Below, one piece after another: positions 1 to 7,644 of a DNA stretch of 64,000 bases. The notes beneath the pieces are model-generated. The model was not told where the DNA came from. It saw only the letters and a program-made list of their open reading frames with translations, and ran no database searches. The stretch is from JAGSOU01 sp049974865 (GTDB lineage Bacteria > Pseudomonadota > Alphaproteobacteria > Rhodobacterales > Rhodobacteraceae): positions 1-64,000 of the forward strand of contig JBNGCX010000002.1 of assembly GCA_049974865.1 (NCBI GenBank), in the 5' to 3' direction. Position 1 is the first letter of the stretch, and each line of letters opens with the position of its first letter. Position numbers and translations under genes: made by a program.

Positions 1-132
1 CGGCGCCGGGCCACCCGCCCCCCCTGTAGACATGCACGCAACAGTGCAATCCCGACCCGGCGGACCCGGCGGTTTCCCGCTGGCCTTGAGATCGGACCGG
101 CGGTAGAAACCACGGCAAGTAGGAGGTTTTCG

Positions 133-1218
133 ATGTCTGACATTCAGCCCCAGCCCGGCATCATGGAGATCAAGCTCTACCAGGGCGGGCAGAGCCATGT
201 CGAAGGCGTGTCCGACGTCGTCAAGCTGTCCTCGAACGAAAACCCCTTCGGCCCCTCGGACAAGGCGAAAGAGGCCTTCGCCCGCAGCGCGCACAACCTG
301 CACCGCTATCCGCCCACCGACCACGCCAGCCTGCGCGAAGCGATCGGCGAGGTGCACGGGGTGGACCCGTCGCGCGTGATCTGCGGTGTCGGCTCGGACG
401 AGATCATCACCTTCCTGTGCCAGGCCTATGCCGGCCCGGGCGACGAGGTGATCCATACCGAGCACGGGTTTTCCATGTATCGCATCTCGGCCCTGGCCGC
501 GGGCGCGACCCCGGTCGAGGTGCCGGAGCGCGAGCGCGTCGTCGATGTCGACGCCATCCTCGCCGCCTGCACCGACCGCACCCGGCTGGTCTTTATCGCC
601 AACCCCGCCAACCCCACCGGCACCATGATCGGCGGCGACGAGGTGGCCCGGCTGGCCGACGGCCTGCCGCCGCAGGCGATCCTTGTCCTCGACGGCGCCT
701 ATGCCGAGTTCGTCGAGGGCTACGATGGCGGCGCCGCGCTGGTCGAGGCGCGCGACAACGTGGTGATGACGCGGACCTTCTCCAAGCTTTACGGGCTGGG
801 CGGGCTGCGGATCGGCTGGGGCTACGGCCCGCAGGCGATCATCGACGTGCTGAACCGCGTGCGCGGGCCGTTCAACCTCAGCCAGCCCCAGCTGGACACC
901 GCCGAGGCCGCGGTGCGCGACACCGCCTATGCCGAGAAATGCCGGGCCGAGAACACCCGCCTGCGCGCCTGGCTGGCCGAGGCGCTGGCCGAGGCCGGCG
1001 TGCCTTCGGATACCTCCTGCGCGAATTTCGTCCTCGCCCGCTTTGCCAGCCAGGACGAGGCCGAGGCCTGCGACGACTGGCTGAAATCGAAGGGCATCAT
1101 CGTGCGCCGGGTGGCGGGCTACAAGCTGCCCAACTGCCTGCGCATCACCGTGGGTGACGAGGCCTCGTGCCGCCGCGTCGCGCATGCGGTGCGCGAGTTC
1201 AAGGGGCAGCAGGCATGA
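133..1218 (+). CDS. hisC: Histidinol-phosphate / aromatic aminotransferase
   Basis: Class II PLP-dependent aminotransferase of 361 residues, the usual HisC length. It transfers an amino group to imidazole-acetol phosphate in histidine synthesis; alphaproteobacterial HisC enzymes often also make tyrosine and phenylalanine. The N-terminal SSNENPFGPS motif (about residues 33-42), ANPANPTGT (157-163 region) and the PLP-lysine motif TRTFSKLYGLGGLRIGW, with Lys218, are visible. An AGGAGG ribosome site at 121-126 sits 6 bases before the ATG. The stop overlaps the ATG of prephenate dehydrogenase (ATGA). Pairing with that gene suggests a role in tyrosine as well as histidine synthesis (inference). Confidence 0.95.
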   Translation: MSDIQPQPGIMEIKLYQGGQSHVEGVSDVVKLSSNENPFGPSDKAKEAFARSAHNLHRYPPTDHASLREAIGEVHGVDPSRVICGVGSDEIITFLCQAYAGPGDEVIHTEHGFSMYRISALAAGATPVEVPERERVVDVDAILAACTDRTRLVFIANPANPTGTMIGGDEVARLADGLPPQAILVLDGAYAEFVEGYDGGAALVEARDNVVMTRTFSKLYGLGGLRIGWGYGPQAIIDVLNRVRGPFNLSQPQLDTAEAAVRDTAYAEKCRAENTRLRAWLAEALAEAGVPSDTSCANFVLARFASQDEAEACDDWLKSKGIIVRRVAGYKLPNCLRITVGDEASCRRVAHAVREFKGQQA

Positions 1219-2135
1219 GCGTGATCTACGACCGCGTGGCGCTGATCGGGCTGGGGTTGATCGCGGGCTCCATGGCCCATGCCATGCGCCGGGCCGGGCT
1301 GGTCGGCGAGGTCGTGGGCACCGCCCGCAGCGCCGAAACCCGCAAGGTGGCCGCCGAGATCGGCCTGTGCGACCGGGTGGTGGACAGCGCCGCCGAGGCG
1401 GTCGAGGGCGCCGACCTGGTGGTTCTGGCTGTCCCGGTGGGCGCCATGGGCGCCGTGGCAGAAGAGATTGCCGACCATCTGAAACCGGGCTGCACCGTCA
1501 CCGATGTGGGCTCGGTCAAGCGGGCGGTGATCGAGGCGGTGGGGCCGCATATCCCCGAGGGCGTGCATTTCATCCCCGGCCACCCCTTGGCCGGGACCGA
1601 GCATTCCGGCCCCCGCGCGGGCTTTGCCGAGCTGTTCGACAACCGCTGGTGCCTGCTGGTCCCGGTCGAGGGGTCCGATCCGGAGGCCGTGGCGCGGCTG
1701 CGGGCGCTGTGGGAAGGCATGGGCGCCAATGTCGAGGAGATGGACGCCGATCACCACGACCTCGTGCTGGCCGTCACCAGCCACGCACCGCACCTGATCG
1801 CCTACACGATGGTGGGCGTGGCCGACGACCTGCGCCGGGTCACCGACAGCGAGGTGATCAAGTATTCCGCCGCCGGTTTCCGCGACTTCACGCGGATCGC
1901 GGCCAGCGACCCGACCATGTGGCGCGACGTGTTCCTGACCAACAAGGAGGCCACGCTGGAAATCCTCGGCCGCTTCACCGAGGAGCTGTTCGCGCTGCAA
2001 CGCGCGATCCGCACCGGCGACGGCGAAATGCTGCACGACTACTTCACACGCACCCGCGCCATTCGCCGGGGCATCATCGAGGCGGGGCAGGATACCGAAG
2101 CGCCCGATTTCGGCCGGGCGAAGGAGCGCAAGTGA
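1215..2135 (+). CDS. tyrC: Prephenate (arogenate) dehydrogenase
   Basis: NAD(P)-dependent dehydrogenase of 306 residues acting on prephenate or arogenate in tyrosine synthesis. The Rossmann glycine motif GLGLIAGSM is at residues 11-19, and the HPLAGTEHSG substrate motif characteristic of the family is present, as is SHAPHLIAY further on. The frame is open further upstream, but the ATG at 1215 gives the canonical N-terminus and overlaps the hisC stop by four bases, so translation is probably coupled. The stop overlaps the GTG of the next gene in the same way. Prephenate versus arogenate preference cannot be read from the sequence. Confidence 0.93.
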   Translation: MSVIYDRVALIGLGLIAGSMAHAMRRAGLVGEVVGTARSAETRKVAAEIGLCDRVVDSAAEAVEGADLVVLAVPVGAMGAVAEEIADHLKPGCTVTDVGSVKRAVIEAVGPHIPEGVHFIPGHPLAGTEHSGPRAGFAELFDNRWCLLVPVEGSDPEAVARLRALWEGMGANVEEMDADHHDLVLAVTSHAPHLIAYTMVGVADDLRRVTDSEVIKYSAAGFRDFTRIAASDPTMWRDVFLTNKEATLEILGRFTEELFALQRAIRTGDGEMLHDYFTRTRAIRRGIIEAGQDTEAPDFGRAKERK

Positions 2136-3124
2136 GGATCCGCGGCCTGGCATCCGTTCTGGCCCTGGCTCTGACCGGGGGGATGGCGCTGGCCGCGCCC
2201 GAAAGCTCGCTGCGCCCCATGCCGCGCCCCGGTGCGGCCGCCGGGTTCGTGCCGCGCCCGGTGGCGGTCCCGGTCTATTACCGGGCCCAAATCCGCCCGC
2301 GGCCGCGTCCCGTGGCGGGCACCGCCCCCGTTGCGCTGCCGCCCGCCGCGCCGCGGCCGGCAATGGCCCCGGTGGTGCGACCGGTGCTGGTGCCGGTCTA
2401 TTACGCCGCGCAGATCCGGCCCCACCCGCGGCCCCTGCGGGCCGAGCGGCCCGGGCAGGTGATCGAGGTCTCCTCGGCCAGCGCGGTCGGTCATTCGATC
2501 CGTCCCGAGTCGCGCCCGGACGGGCTGGGCCAGGCGCGGCTGATCCGCACCGCGGCGGTGGTCCGCACCCAGCCCTCGGCCGTCACCGGCACCGGCAAGG
2601 CCGGGGCGATCTGCGGCGACCGCGCCATTCGCGGCGAGGCCCTACCGCCGATCCCGGCCAAGCTGTCGGGCTGCGGCCTGGACCGCCCGGTGCGCGTGAC
2701 CTCGGTCGACGGCGTCGCGCTGAGCCGGCCGGCGACGATGGACTGCCAGACCGCGCAGGCGCTCAAGTCCTGGGTGCGCAAGGGCGTGAAGCCCACCGTC
2801 GGGCGGCTTGGCGGAGGGGTGGAGTCGCTGCGCGTGGTGGCCAGCTATTCCTGCCGCACCCGCAACAGCCGTCCCGGCGCCAAGATCTCCGAGCACGGGC
2901 GGGGCCGCGCCGTCGACGTGGCCGCGGTGAACCTGAAGAACGGTGTGTCGCTGTCGGTGCTGAAGGGCTGGCGCGACCCGGTTCAGAAACAGCTTCTGAA
3001 GAAAATGCACCGCGCCGCCTGCGGCCCCTTCGGCACGGTCCTCGGCCCCAATTCCGACAAGTACCACAAGGACCATTTCCATCTGGACACGGCCCGCTAC
3101 CGGGGCGGCCCCTACTGCAAATAG
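2132..3124 (+). CDS. Extensin-like C-terminal domain protein, proline-rich N-terminus
   Basis: 330 residues from a GTG start that overlaps the preceding TGA (GTGA). The N-terminus is a signal peptide (RIRGLASVLALALTGGMALA) followed by about 90 proline/arginine-rich residues containing two near-identical repeats of the pattern VPVYY-AQIRP-PRP. The C-terminal 180 residues match the extensin-like (Extensin_C) family: CGDRAIRGEALPPI, DCQTAQALKSWV, SEHGRGRAVDVA and HKDHFHLD. The H-x-x-D and HxH-type residues recall the D-Ala-D-Ala peptidase/DUF882 metal-binding fold. Likely periplasmic; the substrate is unknown. Coupling to aromatic amino acid genes looks positional rather than functional. Confidence 0.85.
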   Translation: MRIRGLASVLALALTGGMALAAPESSLRPMPRPGAAAGFVPRPVAVPVYYRAQIRPRPRPVAGTAPVALPPAAPRPAMAPVVRPVLVPVYYAAQIRPHPRPLRAERPGQVIEVSSASAVGHSIRPESRPDGLGQARLIRTAAVVRTQPSAVTGTGKAGAICGDRAIRGEALPPIPAKLSGCGLDRPVRVTSVDGVALSRPATMDCQTAQALKSWVRKGVKPTVGRLGGGVESLRVVASYSCRTRNSRPGAKISEHGRGRAVDVAAVNLKNGVSLSVLKGWRDPVQKQLLKKMHRAACGPFGTVLGPNSDKYHKDHFHLDTARYRGGPYCK

Positions 3125-3134
3125 GCGCCGCGAT

Positions 3135-3968
3135 CTAGCCGCCCTTTCTCACGCTCGCCAGTTCCGCGACCAGGAAATCCTTGAAAAGCCGCACCCGCAA
3201 GGGCTGGTGGCGCCGGTCCTGGTAGACCAGGAACAGCGGCAGGGGCGGCGCCACTCCATCGGGACCGGGGGCCGTTTCGATCTGCCCGGAGGCGATCGCC
3301 TCGCGGCACAGCGGCAGCGGCAGGTAGGCGCGGGCGCGCCCGACCAGGACGAAAGCCCGAACAAGCTCCATCGAATGGGTAACGATGCCCTCCCCTGCCC
3401 CGCGCCCGTGGTGCGGGCGTGACAGGGGCCGCAGCACCGGCAGGGCCTCGTCCTGCGCGCGGCCCGCCGGGGCGGCGAAAACGACCGGGATGTCGCACAG
3501 CTTGCGCGCCACTACCCCGCCCCCGCCCGGCTTGCGCCCGCGCAGCGCCAGATCGACCCCGTCGCGCACGAAAGAGGCCGGCCTGTCGTCGACCGTGATC
3601 TGGATCGTGATGCCGGGGTTTTGATCCCGAAACCGCCCGACAAGGATGGCGAACTGCTCTTTCGGGAACGCGGTCGGGATCGACACCCGCACCAGCCCCT
3701 CGGCCTCCTGCGCCGAACCGACCAGCGCGCGCGCCTCGGCAATCTCGGCAAGCGCCCGGCGGCATTTCTCGACAAATATCGCGCCTTCGGCGGTCAGCGC
3801 CACGCTGCGCGTCGAGCGTTCGAGGAGGCGCACGCCCAGTTCCGCCTCAAGCGCTCGCACCCGCGTCGTGACCGTCGAGGGCGGAACGCCGAGACGCCGC
3901 GCGGCATCGGCAAAGCTGAGTCTATCGGCCACTTCAACAAAGGTTCCGATGTTCCGCAGGTTCTCCAT
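3135..3968 (-). CDS. LysR-family transcriptional regulator
   Basis: 277 residues. The N-terminal winged HTH (IGTFVEVADRLSFADAARRLG, then PPSTVTTRVRALEAELGVRLLERS) is typical LysR, followed by a co-inducer-binding domain starting near residue 90. An upstream GTG/ATG would add 20 unlikely residues, so the ATG at 3968, where the conserved MENL-type N-terminus begins, was chosen. It is divergent from the metallo-hydrolase at 4062, the classic LysR target arrangement, with a perfect T-N11-A palindrome between them. The effector is unknown. Confidence 0.92.
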   Translation of the reverse strand: MENLRNIGTFVEVADRLSFADAARRLGVPPSTVTTRVRALEAELGVRLLERSTRSVALTAEGAIFVEKCRRALAEIAEARALVGSAQEAEGLVRVSIPTAFPKEQFAILVGRFRDQNPGITIQITVDDRPASFVRDGVDLALRGRKPGGGGVVARKLCDIPVVFAAPAGRAQDEALPVLRPLSRPHHGRGAGEGIVTHSMELVRAFVLVGRARAYLPLPLCREAIASGQIETAPGPDGVAPPLPLFLVYQDRRHQPLRVRLFKDFLVAELASVRKGG

Positions 3969-4003
3969 TATTCGAAAATTCCGCTTAGTAAATTCTATTT
4001 TTC

Positions 4004-4016
4004 TCGGATTATCCGA
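4004..4016. promoter_or_regulatory. Candidate LysR operator (T-N11-A palindrome)
   Basis: TCGGATTATCCGA is a perfect 6+1+6 inverted repeat that begins with T and ends with A, spaced 11 bases apart, the LysR-box format. It lies in the AT-rich 93-base gap between the divergent LysR gene and the metallo-hydrolase, 36 bases from one start and 46 from the other. Binding is inferred. Confidence 0.5.
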
Positions 4017-4061
4017 ATAGAGGCACACGCGTAAGTCAAAGGCAACACACAGGAGGTGCCA

Positions 4062-4967
4062 ATGAACAAACGCGAATTCCTCAAACTCGGCGGCGCGGCG
4101 GCCTTATCCGCCACCCTTCCGCTGGCACCCGCGCGGGCCAGGGCACCGGCGGCGGCGCTGGCCCTGCGCTGGCTGGGCGGGGCGACGATGGAGCTTGATA
4201 TCGACGGGCTTCGCATCCTGACCGATCCGTGTTTCGGCGAGGGCAAGGAAGCCTTCGAGATGGGCGACCCGAACGAGATGTTCGATCTCTCGAAGGGGCC
4301 GAACGTCAAGAGGCACGAACGCCTCACGCCCTTCCCGGGGCTCGGCCATGCGGGCTATGATGTCGTGCTGCTCAGCCACGCCCACGAGGACCATTTCGAC
4401 CAGGAGGCGCAGGCCTGGCTTGGCGGGAACGGGCCGCTGCTCTGCCCGGCACATGACCGCGGGGCGTTGCAGGCCAAGGGGTTTGCCGCACAGGCCCTTG
4501 CCCACGGCGCAACGCGCGCATTCGTGGCCGAAAGCGCGAAAGTGTCGATCACCGCCGCGCCCGCCGTCCATTCGCTGAATGCCGCCGTGTCGGATATGCT
4601 CGGGCTCGGCAACGGGTACTGGATCGAGGTGGAAAAGGCCGGTCGGACAACCCGCGTCTACTGGGCGGGCGACACGTTTATGACAGATCCGGTGGCCGCC
4701 TTCCTTAGCGCGAGGCCCGCCGCCGACCTGGTCATTCCGCATCTGGGTGCGGTCGGAGTGAACGGTGCGCTTGGCCAGCTTTCGATGAACGGCGCGCAGG
4801 CGGTCGAATTCGTGGCGCGCTCAGGGGCGGCGCGGGCCCTTCCCGTGCACCATTCCACCTACGCCCTCTACCAGGAGGGGATCGACGCAATGCAGTCGGC
4901 CTACGGCGCCTCCGCCCTCGGCGCGCCGCTGACCGTGCTGCGCGAAGGGCAGGCGATCACCCTGTAA
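4062..4967 (+). CDS. MBL-fold metallo-hydrolase, exported (UlaG/lactonase-like)
   Basis: 301 residues. AGGAGG at 4051-4056 is five bases from the ATG at 4062, which fixes this start over the upstream GTG. The N-terminus (KREFLKLGGAAALSATLPLA, then APARARA) resembles a Tat-type signal with a KR in place of RR. The MBL metal motif is LLSHAHEDHFD with His106, His108, Asp110 and His111; later ligands are probably in AGDTFM and HHSTYALY. This subgroup includes lactonases, phosphodiesterases and N-acyl-phospholipid hydrolases, so the substrate is open. It is probably controlled by the divergent LysR protein. Confidence 0.85.
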   Translation: MNKREFLKLGGAAALSATLPLAPARARAPAAALALRWLGGATMELDIDGLRILTDPCFGEGKEAFEMGDPNEMFDLSKGPNVKRHERLTPFPGLGHAGYDVVLLSHAHEDHFDQEAQAWLGGNGPLLCPAHDRGALQAKGFAAQALAHGATRAFVAESAKVSITAAPAVHSLNAAVSDMLGLGNGYWIEVEKAGRTTRVYWAGDTFMTDPVAAFLSARPAADLVIPHLGAVGVNGALGQLSMNGAQAVEFVARSGAARALPVHHSTYALYQEGIDAMQSAYGASALGAPLTVLREGQAITL

Positions 4968-4995
4968 TCATCAGGCGCGGCGGCGGCGCCCGCCC

Positions 4996-5337
4996 TCAGT
5001 CGAGCAACGCCGCCGCCGCGCCGATGAAGTCGAGAACCTCGCGGGTTTCCCGGTCGACCCGGAAAACGTGATCCCCGATGCGATAGTAGGTTTCGTTGGG
5101 ATCGAGGCCGTAACGTCCCGGGCGCCGGATGACGATGTAATCGTCGGCGACGTAGTCACCCACGCGATACCGGTACGGATACGGATCGGGGTACCTCTTC
5201 TTGGCCAGCCCCGGGGGGACGCAGGGCGGATTCTTCTTCGCCAATCCGGGCGGGCAACCTTTCGGCGCCGCCTGTGCCGGGCCAGTAACCAGCGCGATGG
5301 TGCCGAGGACGATCCCGAGAACCGCAGAATAACGCAT
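4996..5337 (-). CDS. Small secreted protein with PPGLAKK repeats
   Basis: 113 residues with a clear signal peptide (SAVLGIVLGTIALVTGPAQA) and a strong AAAGGAGG ribosome site. The mature protein starts with two copies of a short C-x-PPGLAKK motif (GCPPGLAKKNPP, CVPPGLAKKRYP), then a tyrosine-rich stretch and a C-terminal region (DYIVIRRPGRYGLDPNETYYRIGDHVFRVD in part) resembling RcnB/YpeB-type periplasmic proteins. Proteins of this kind are common in Rhodobacteraceae and are sometimes mislabelled as excinuclease subunits. Function unknown; a periplasmic location is inferred. Confidence 0.75.
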   Translation of the reverse strand: MRYSAVLGIVLGTIALVTGPAQAAPKGCPPGLAKKNPPCVPPGLAKKRYPDPYPYRYRVGDYVADDYIVIRRPGRYGLDPNETYYRIGDHVFRVDRETREVLDFIGAAAALLD

Positions 5338-5477
5338 GACAGGCCTCCTTTCTCAGAGACACCGAAATGGGCCTCGCAGCGCGGGGAGTCCAGCGACCCC
5401 CGGCGGGTTCGGCGGCTTTCCGCTGGACACGCCGGGTCCCCGGCCTGGGATCACGCGGCCGGCCCCCGGACTGCGCC

Positions 5478-7481
5478 TCAGGTCCCGAACGGGTAGGTGT
5501 CCGGCGGCCCCGCCTCGCGATGCACCGGCAGGGGCGTGACCGCGCTCGTCCGGTCGATCCAGATGTATTCGTCGAACTGCCGGGAGAGTTCCGCCTCGAA
5601 ATAGTGGCTGGCGAACTCGCTCTCGGGTCGGTAGATCACCCCGATCGCCCGCTCCAGCCGCGGCGTGGCCAACTGGGTCGCCACGTCCAGTTCATGGCCG
5701 GGCCGGAGGGGCAGGATCAGGCCCGGCGCCTCGGTCAGGTGGAACTGCCGCTCGTAGCTTTGCGCATGCGCCGGGCGGACCTGCTTGACCTCCATCGGAC
5801 CGTCCCAGGCCGAGGCCGCCGCCACCGTCCCGTGGTCGGTGCCGAAGCCGATGCGATAGGCCGCCGCGCCGAAGCCGCGCACGCAGAGCTCGCCGAGATT
5901 GCGTTCGCCGCGTTTCGACATCTCGGTCGCCCGCGCATCGCCGATATGCGAGTTATGCGCCCAGACCACGGCCTTGGAGCCGCTGCCGTGATGCGCCATC
6001 ACCGCCTGCAGCGTGTCGAACATGTGGTCGTCGCGCAGGTTCCACGCCGTGCGTGAGCCGTAATACATGGCCCGGTAATAGTGCTCGGCATTGGTCACGA
6101 GCTGCGCGTTGCGGGCCGCGTCGAGGAACCGCGCGGCGTCGCGCCCCACGAGGTCGGCGCGTTTCCGATGCAGTTCCACCAATATTTCCGTCACGTCCTC
6201 GGCGCAGTCGCGGTAAGCGCCGGTCAGCGCGGCATGGCCATAGGCGGCCGGGTCGGCCTCCCAGGGCGACAGGCAGCCATAGCGCTGCCGCGCCAATGCC
6301 GCCAGGTCCCGGTCCTCCTGGTCGAGATAGTCGAGGATCGCCTGGGCCGACCCGTAGAGGCTGTAGAGGTCCAGCCCGTAAAACCCGGCCTGAGACGCCC
6401 CCCGTTTGCCGGCGTTGTGGGCGCGCAGCCAGTGCAGGAAATCCCGGGTTTCGGCATTGCGCCACATCCAGGCGGGGAAGCGGGCAAAGGCGGCCCACTC
6501 TTCCGACGGCGCCTCGCGGTGACGCACATAGGCGTCAAGCCGCGCGGCGTCGGGCCAGTCGGCCTCGGCCGCGACGATGGTGAAGCCATGCTCCTCGATC
6601 AGGCGCTGGGTGATGCGCCCGCGCATCCGGTAGAATTCGGAGGTGCCGTGGCTGGCCTCGCCGATCAGCACCACGCGATGCGCCCCCGCCCGCTCGACCA
6701 GCGGGCCGAGATCGGCGGTTGCCGCATCCTCGAAGCTTTGCCCGCGGCGCAGGATCAGCCCGGGCAGGTCGTCCGTGGTGACGGGACGGTGCTGGATCAT
6801 CCGCGGCGGGCCCGGCTCGCGCCGGCGCAGCTCGTCTTCCCAGCCCTGCGGGCCCAGCAGCGGCACGAAACGCACATCCGCCAGGTCCTCACGGTCGAAA
6901 CGGCCGCCGTCGCGCCGCGTGATGCGCACGATCTCCTGCGCGTGGAGGTCGTCGCCGACCGCCACCACCATCCGCCCCCCATGCGCGAGCTGCGGCTTCA
7001 ACGCCTCGGGGACAACGGGCACGGCGGCGCGCACCAGTATGGCGTCGAACGGGCCCTCCTCGATCCAGCCGCGGCTGCCCTCGTCATGCAGAACGTGGAC
7101 ATTGGGATGCCCGGCATCGGCCAAGGCCGAGGCGGCCTTCTCGGCCTGCGGGCCGTCGCGCTCGATCGCATAGACATCACCCGCGATCCGCGCCAGCAAC
7201 GCCGCGGAATAGCCGGCGCCGAGCCCGATCAGCAGCACCTTCTCGCCCCCCTTCAGGGCTAGCGCTTCGACCAGATAGGCGGTGACATGGGGCGCGGCCA
7301 TCCAGTGCCCCTCGGCCACGCGCAGCGGCAGGTCCTCGTAGGCCCGGTCGTGAAGATGCACGGGCAGGTAGCGTTCCCGTCGCTCGTGGCGCATCGCCTC
7401 GAGCACCCGCGGGTCGCGGACGCCTCGGGCGCGGATCTGCTCGGCCACCATGCGTTCGCGTTTCACAAAATCGTCGGCCAT
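5478..7481 (-). CDS. Fusion: protein-L-isoaspartate O-methyltransferase + erythromycin esterase domain
   Basis: 667 residues in two parts. Residues 1-215 are a Pcm-type SAM methyltransferase that repairs isoaspartyl residues (KRERMVAEQIRARGVRDPRVLEAM; SAM loop GLGAGY at 86-91). Residues 235-667 are an erythromycin-esterase (Ere-like) domain with GEASHG (His278) and WAHNSHIGD motifs. The ATG at 7481 is preceded by a GGAGG site; the longer frame would run into the upstream regulatory palindrome. A perfect FNR/Crp-like box is centred 56.5 bases upstream. The Ere domain in such fusions probably does not act on macrolides, and its substrate is unknown. Likely a stress-repair protein (inference). 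Confidence 0.9.
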   Translation of the reverse strand: MADDFVKRERMVAEQIRARGVRDPRVLEAMRHERRERYLPVHLHDRAYEDLPLRVAEGHWMAAPHVTAYLVEALALKGGEKVLLIGLGAGYSAALLARIAGDVYAIERDGPQAEKAASALADAGHPNVHVLHDEGSRGWIEEGPFDAILVRAAVPVVPEALKPQLAHGGRMVVAVGDDLHAQEIVRITRRDGGRFDREDLADVRFVPLLGPQGWEDELRRREPGPPRMIQHRPVTTDDLPGLILRRGQSFEDAATADLGPLVERAGAHRVVLIGEASHGTSEFYRMRGRITQRLIEEHGFTIVAAEADWPDAARLDAYVRHREAPSEEWAAFARFPAWMWRNAETRDFLHWLRAHNAGKRGASQAGFYGLDLYSLYGSAQAILDYLDQEDRDLAALARQRYGCLSPWEADPAAYGHAALTGAYRDCAEDVTEILVELHRKRADLVGRDAARFLDAARNAQLVTNAEHYYRAMYYGSRTAWNLRDDHMFDTLQAVMAHHGSGSKAVVWAHNSHIGDARATEMSKRGERNLGELCVRGFGAAAYRIGFGTDHGTVAAASAWDGPMEVKQVRPAHAQSYERQFHLTEAPGLILPLRPGHELDVATQLATPRLERAIGVIYRPESEFASHYFEAELSRQFDEYIWIDRTSAVTPLPVHREAGPPDTYPFGT

Positions 7482-7530
7482 TGCTTCACCTCCCTGCCCT
7501 TGCAGGGTATCACAGGATGCAGCCTGCGGA

Positions 7531-7544
7531 TTGATCCCGATCAA
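7531..7544. promoter_or_regulatory. FNR/Crp-family box TTGAT-N4-ATCAA (1)
   Basis: TTGATCCCGATCAA is an exact match to the FNR/FnrL consensus half-sites with a 4-base spacer. Its centre is 56.5 bases from the start codon of the methyltransferase/esterase fusion on the minus strand, compatible with a class II position (-41.5) if transcription starts near 7496. Confidence 0.75.
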
Positions 7545-7567
7545 CCTGCGGGCCGGGCCCACGGTGG

Positions 7568-7581
7568 TTGATATCGGTCAA
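7568..7581. promoter_or_regulatory. FNR/Crp-family box TTGAT-N4-GTCAA (2)
   Basis: TTGATATCGGTCAA differs from the consensus by one base and lies 70.5 bases (centre) before the ftsH-like ATG at 7645. With box 1 it gives one site per divergent transcription unit. Confidence 0.65.
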
Positions 7582-7644
7582 GGACGACATCCGTGCCACC
7601 GGCGACGCTGCCCCTCAGCGAAACTCAGAACGGGCGCTCCGAGC

